The notes below the pieces were generated by a model. It searched no databases. It worked only from the letters and a program-made list of their open reading frames with translations, and was not told the origin of the DNA. Source: an uncultured Erythrobacter sp. (GTDB taxonomy: Bacteria > Pseudomonadota > Alphaproteobacteria > Sphingomonadales > Sphingomonadaceae). Taken from it: 64,000 nt of DNA. Location of the stretch: contig NZ_CANMPJ010000002.1 of the NCBI RefSeq assembly GCF_947499705.1, positions 372,001 through 436,000 on the forward strand, in the 5' to 3' direction. The translations under genes and the position numbers were made by a program. Shown here in pieces: positions 59,410 through 64,000 of this stretch; position 1 is the first letter of the stretch, and every line of letters starts with the position of its first letter.

Positions 59410-59613
59410 ATGGATGACATTGATCTTCCCCGCCCCAAGGGAGACGCCGCGAGCAAGCTCGCGACTGAAGATCTTTCGCCATATTCCCAAGACGAGCTGA
59501 CCGAGCGTATCGCGTTGCTCGAAACGGAGATCGCCCGGGTCAAGGCGCACCGCGACAAGGCCTCAGCCCACCGCGCCGCTGCCGATGCGCTGTTTGGGAA
59601 GTCCTCTCAGTGA
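59410..59613 (+). CDS. DUF1192-family small protein
   Basis: A 67-residue protein with the family pattern DDIDLPRPKGDAASKLATEDL, YSQDELTERIALLETEIARVKAH and RAAADALF. The second half is a short coiled coil. The function is unknown; it is typical of Alphaproteobacteria. The ATG at 59410 gives the usual MDD start; an in-frame ATG at 59398 adds four residues. Its stop codon lies inside the left arm of an 8-bp inverted repeat that separates it from clpA. Confidence 0.85.
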   Translation: MDDIDLPRPKGDAASKLATEDLSPYSQDELTERIALLETEIARVKAHRDKASAHRAAADALFGKSSQ

Positions 59614-59656
59614 CGCAGTTGGAATTCCTTAATTCGGATTCGCAATTGTGCGTCAC
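59610..59656 (+). repeat. Inverted repeat spanning the DUF1192 stop codon
   Basis: GTGACGCA (59610-59617) pairs with TGCGTCAC (59649-59656). Between them GAATT-CCTT-AATTC forms a second small hairpin, so a two-tier structure is possible. A T-rich stretch begins about 10 bases later rather than immediately, so it would be a poor intrinsic terminator. The remaining gap to clpA (to 59732) should hold the clpA promoter, but I see no convincing sigma-70 or sigma-32 site. Confidence 0.5.
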
Positions 59657-59732
59657 TGCACCATATTACTTTTGTTACCTCTCCATCGCTCCCTCTCCCG
59701 GAGCCCTTTTTGCCCGCGACTAGAGACACTTC

Positions 59733-62144
<2,412 letters not shown>

Positions 62145-62156
62145 TCCAGGCCGGCG

Positions 62157-63068
62157 ATGGCACTAAGCTCCGCTGCGCATGACCGCGCGCTTGGCGCATT
62201 CATCGGCCTCGCTGCCGGTGATGCGCTGGGCACGACGCTCGAATTTCGGACGCGTGACAGCTACGCGCCGCTGACCGATATGGTTGGCGGCGGCCCGTTT
62301 GAGCTGGAGCCGGGGGTTTGGACTGACGACACCTCCATGGCTCTGGCTTTGGCTGAAAGTCTCGCCGCGAATGACGGCCTGAATGCGCGAGATTTGGCCA
62401 GCCGCTTTGTGAATTGGTGGCGATGGGGTGTGTACAGCCCGACGGGCGACTGCTTTGATATTGGCATAACGACGCAAACCGCGCTGGCTCATTTCGAGAG
62501 CACTGGCGATCCGTTCGCCGGGTCAACCGACCCTATGAGCGCAGGCAATGGCTCGTTGATGCGCCTGTCACCAGTCGTGCTTTGGGGAATTGGACGACCG
62601 CAAGACGAAATGCGGCAGGCGGCGCGGGATCAAGGCCGCGTGACCCATGCCGCAGAGACTTGTCTTGAGGCCTGCGAGGCATTCTCGCTCATCCTGGCAG
62701 AAGCCATTCGGACCGGAGAATTTGAACAGGCACTGGCGGCGGGTCAGGAATGTGCAACCTCAGCTCCGATTGCGGAAATCCTTAGTGGTGGCTGGCGCGA
62801 TAAGGCCCGCGATGAGATTTCCAGTTCCGGCTATGTGGCGCACAGTCTTGAGGCTGCTCTTTGGAGCGTCGCCAACACTGACAGCTTTTCTGAAGCAGTG
62901 CTGCTCGCCGCCAATCTTGGTGATGACGCCGATACGACCGCTGCGATCACGGGACAGCTCGCCGGAGCGTTGTACGGCATGTCGGCGATCCCTGCGGACT
63001 GGCTGGAAAAGCTCGCGTGGCGCGACGAGTTGATTGATCTTGGCGAGAGATTGATCCGCGAAGCCTGA
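62157..63068 (+). CDS. ADP-ribosylglycohydrolase family protein (DraG/ARH-like)
   Basis: A 303-residue all-helical protein with the two metal-binding signatures of the family: VWTDDTSMALAL near residue 57 and LGDDADTTAAITGQLAGALYG near 258. The AGNGSLMRLSPV segment lies between them. Such enzymes remove ADP-ribose from proteins or other acceptors, or hydrolyse related compounds. It starts 12 bp after clpA and may be co-transcribed. No ADP-ribosyltransferase gene is visible nearby, so the partner is unknown. Confidence 0.9.
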   Translation: MALSSAAHDRALGAFIGLAAGDALGTTLEFRTRDSYAPLTDMVGGGPFELEPGVWTDDTSMALALAESLAANDGLNARDLASRFVNWWRWGVYSPTGDCFDIGITTQTALAHFESTGDPFAGSTDPMSAGNGSLMRLSPVVLWGIGRPQDEMRQAARDQGRVTHAAETCLEACEAFSLILAEAIRTGEFEQALAAGQECATSAPIAEILSGGWRDKARDEISSSGYVAHSLEAALWSVANTDSFSEAVLLAANLGDDADTTAAITGQLAGALYGMSAIPADWLEKLAWRDELIDLGERLIREA

Positions 63069-63132
63069 TTTCACGCCGCTTAATCGACCTGTCGCAGAAG
63101 TGATGCTGGCCATACCGCGTAATCTGTGATTG

Positions 63133-63160
63133 ATCGGCTCCGAAGCAATTCGGGGCCGAT
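63133..63160 (+). promoter_or_regulatory. Start-proximal hairpin masking the ribosome-binding site of the S9 peptidase gene
   Basis: ATCGGCTCCGAA (63133-63144), loop GCAA, TTCGGGGCCGAT (63149-63160) form a 12-bp stem with one U-G pair, ending one base before the ATG at 63162. The only plausible ribosome-binding sequence, GGGG (63152-63155), is inside the 3' arm. The GCAA loop is a stable GNRA tetraloop. It may control translation, or be a terminator for the upstream gene with a poor T-run. Confidence 0.6.
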
Positions 63161-63161
63161 T

Positions 63162-64000
63162 ATGTTTGCACGCTACTTTTCCCTCGCAGCCGGAGCGATG
63201 GTGCTCGCCAGCCCGCTTGCGGCTGACGAGCACACCGACAATTCCGATACCACTGCACCCAGCCCCTATTTCGAGGGCAAGGACCTGTTCGGCCTGAGCG
63301 TCGCCGCCGATCCGCAGATCAACCCGGATGGGACCAAGATCGCCTATGTCCGGCGCACCAACGACATCATGACCGATAGCGCCGTCACCTCGATCTGGCT
63401 GATCGATGTGGAGGGCGGTGAGGAAACTCCTCTGGTCACGGGCGAAGGCGCGCATTTTGCGCCGCGCTGGTCGCCCGATGGATCGCGGATCGCCTATATC
63501 TCCACCGAAAGCGGCGGCGGGCCGGAATTGCATGTGCGCTGGATGGAAAGCGGCGCGAGCGCCAACATCACGGCTTTGCCCGAAAGCCCAGGCGGCATCA
63601 GCTGGTCGCCCGATGGGTCGCAAATCGCCTACACCGCGCGCGTCCCCGCCAAACCGGTCAGCCTTGGCAGCGCCCCGCCCAAACCCGAAGGCGCGGAATG
63701 GAAAGCGCCGCCTACGATTACCGACAAGGTCACTTACCGGATCGACGGCGCGGGCTATCTGAAGCCGGGCTTCACCCAGATTTTCGTCGTTGCGGCCACT
63801 GGCGGTGCACCGCGCCAGCTGACGTCCGGCGATCGCAACCATTCCGGCTCACTTGAATGGACACCTGATGGTAGCCGTATCCTGATCAGCGGCAATCGCG
63901 ATGAGGATTGGGAACTCGCCGGGATCGATAGTGAGATTTACGCGATCGATCTGGCTGCGGGTTCGATCACCGCACTGACCGACCGCGACGGACCCGATTT
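63162..64000 (+). CDS. S9-family prolyl oligopeptidase-like peptidase, N-terminal part
   Basis: The frame is open from the ATG at 63162 to the window end (279 codons seen). It starts with a signal peptide (MFARYFSLAAGAMVLASPLA, cleavage near AADEH). WD40-like beta-propeller blades follow, with repeated SPDGSRIAY, SPDGSQIAY and TPDGSRILI motifs typical of the N-terminal domain of dipeptidyl/acylaminoacyl peptidases. The catalytic alpha/beta-hydrolase domain lies beyond the window. It is probably a periplasmic peptidase. Start choice is supported by the signal peptide. Confidence 0.88.
   Translation, partial: MFARYFSLAAGAMVLASPLAADEHTDNSDTTAPSPYFEGKDLFGLSVAADPQINPDGTKIAYVRRTNDIMTDSAVTSIWLIDVEGGEETPLVTGEGAHFAPRWSPDGSRIAYISTESGGGPELHVRWMESGASANITALPESPGGISWSPDGSQIAYTARVPAKPVSLGSAPPKPEGAEWKAPPTITDKVTYRIDGAGYLKPGFTQIFVVAATGGAPRQLTSGDRNHSGSLEWTPDGSRILISGNRDEDWELAGIDSEIYAIDLAAGSITALTDRDGPD

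Overview
The window looks like a chromosomal segment from an alphaproteobacterium of the order Sphingomonadales, most likely an Erythrobacteraceae member. The evidence is high GC, the gene order nadD-rsfS-rlmH-envC-ctpA-dsbB-coq7 that is usual in that order, a TrcR/DUF1013 cell-cycle regulator, a DUF1192 protein and a bactofilin beside an M23 peptidase. This placement is inference from protein character and synteny; no database was consulted.

Layout. (1) 1-4680: housekeeping genes: partial PhzF-like protein, CDF metal exporter, pdxH, DnaJ-like chaperone, YihY membrane protein, fabI. (2) 4684-45263: a roughly 40 kb surface-polysaccharide locus. A phosphoglycosyl transferase faces left and nearly everything else faces right, mostly with 1-20 bp overlaps (many ATGA or TGATG). 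It opens with a complete CMP-pseudaminic acid pathway (pseB, pseC, pseF, a pseG-pseH fusion, pseI). Next come a second amino-sugar module, two capsule-type transferase candidates, an O-acylation cassette (MBOAT plus three SGNH-type proteins), a split oxidoreductase pair, three hexapeptide acyltransferases, a PhyH dioxygenase, a flippase, a polymerase, more glycosyltransferases and GDP-L-fucose synthesis (gmd, fcl). A WecG-type transferase, a Gfo/Idh plus TIM-barrel plus epimerase module, an O-antigen-ligase-like protein, wza, wzc and two nucleotide-uronate genes complete it. (3) 45391-52711: cell-envelope and ribosome genes (coq7, dsbB, ctpA, degenerate envC, rlmH, rsfS, nadD, M23 peptidase, bactofilin). 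(4) 52788-64000: fadD, trcR, a glycosyltransferase plus metallophosphoesterase pair, GST, quinone oxidoreductase, DUF1192, clpA, ADP-ribosylglycohydrolase and the start of an S9 peptidase.

How it works together: the locus should make a Wzx/Wzy-type exopolysaccharide or capsule containing pseudaminic acid, L-fucose and a uronic acid, heavily N- and O-acylated. Assembly would be on undecaprenyl phosphate by the phosphoglycosyl transferase, followed by flipping, polymerisation and export through Wza/Wzc. Several enzymes have no obvious assigned substrate (two oxidoreductase modules, a TIM-barrel protein, a PhyH dioxygenase), so at least one sugar is unexplained.

The most unusual non-coding signal is a pair of interspersed repeats (45262-45396 and 49592-49696). 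They share four hairpins, three of which differ by compensatory base changes. Each repeat directly abuts the stop codon of a minus-strand gene, and the second one reaches the start of rlmH, which has no ATG. Other strong hairpins lie in the leaders of trcR, fadD and the S9 peptidase gene. No tRNA, rRNA, CRISPR array, transposase or phage gene was seen.
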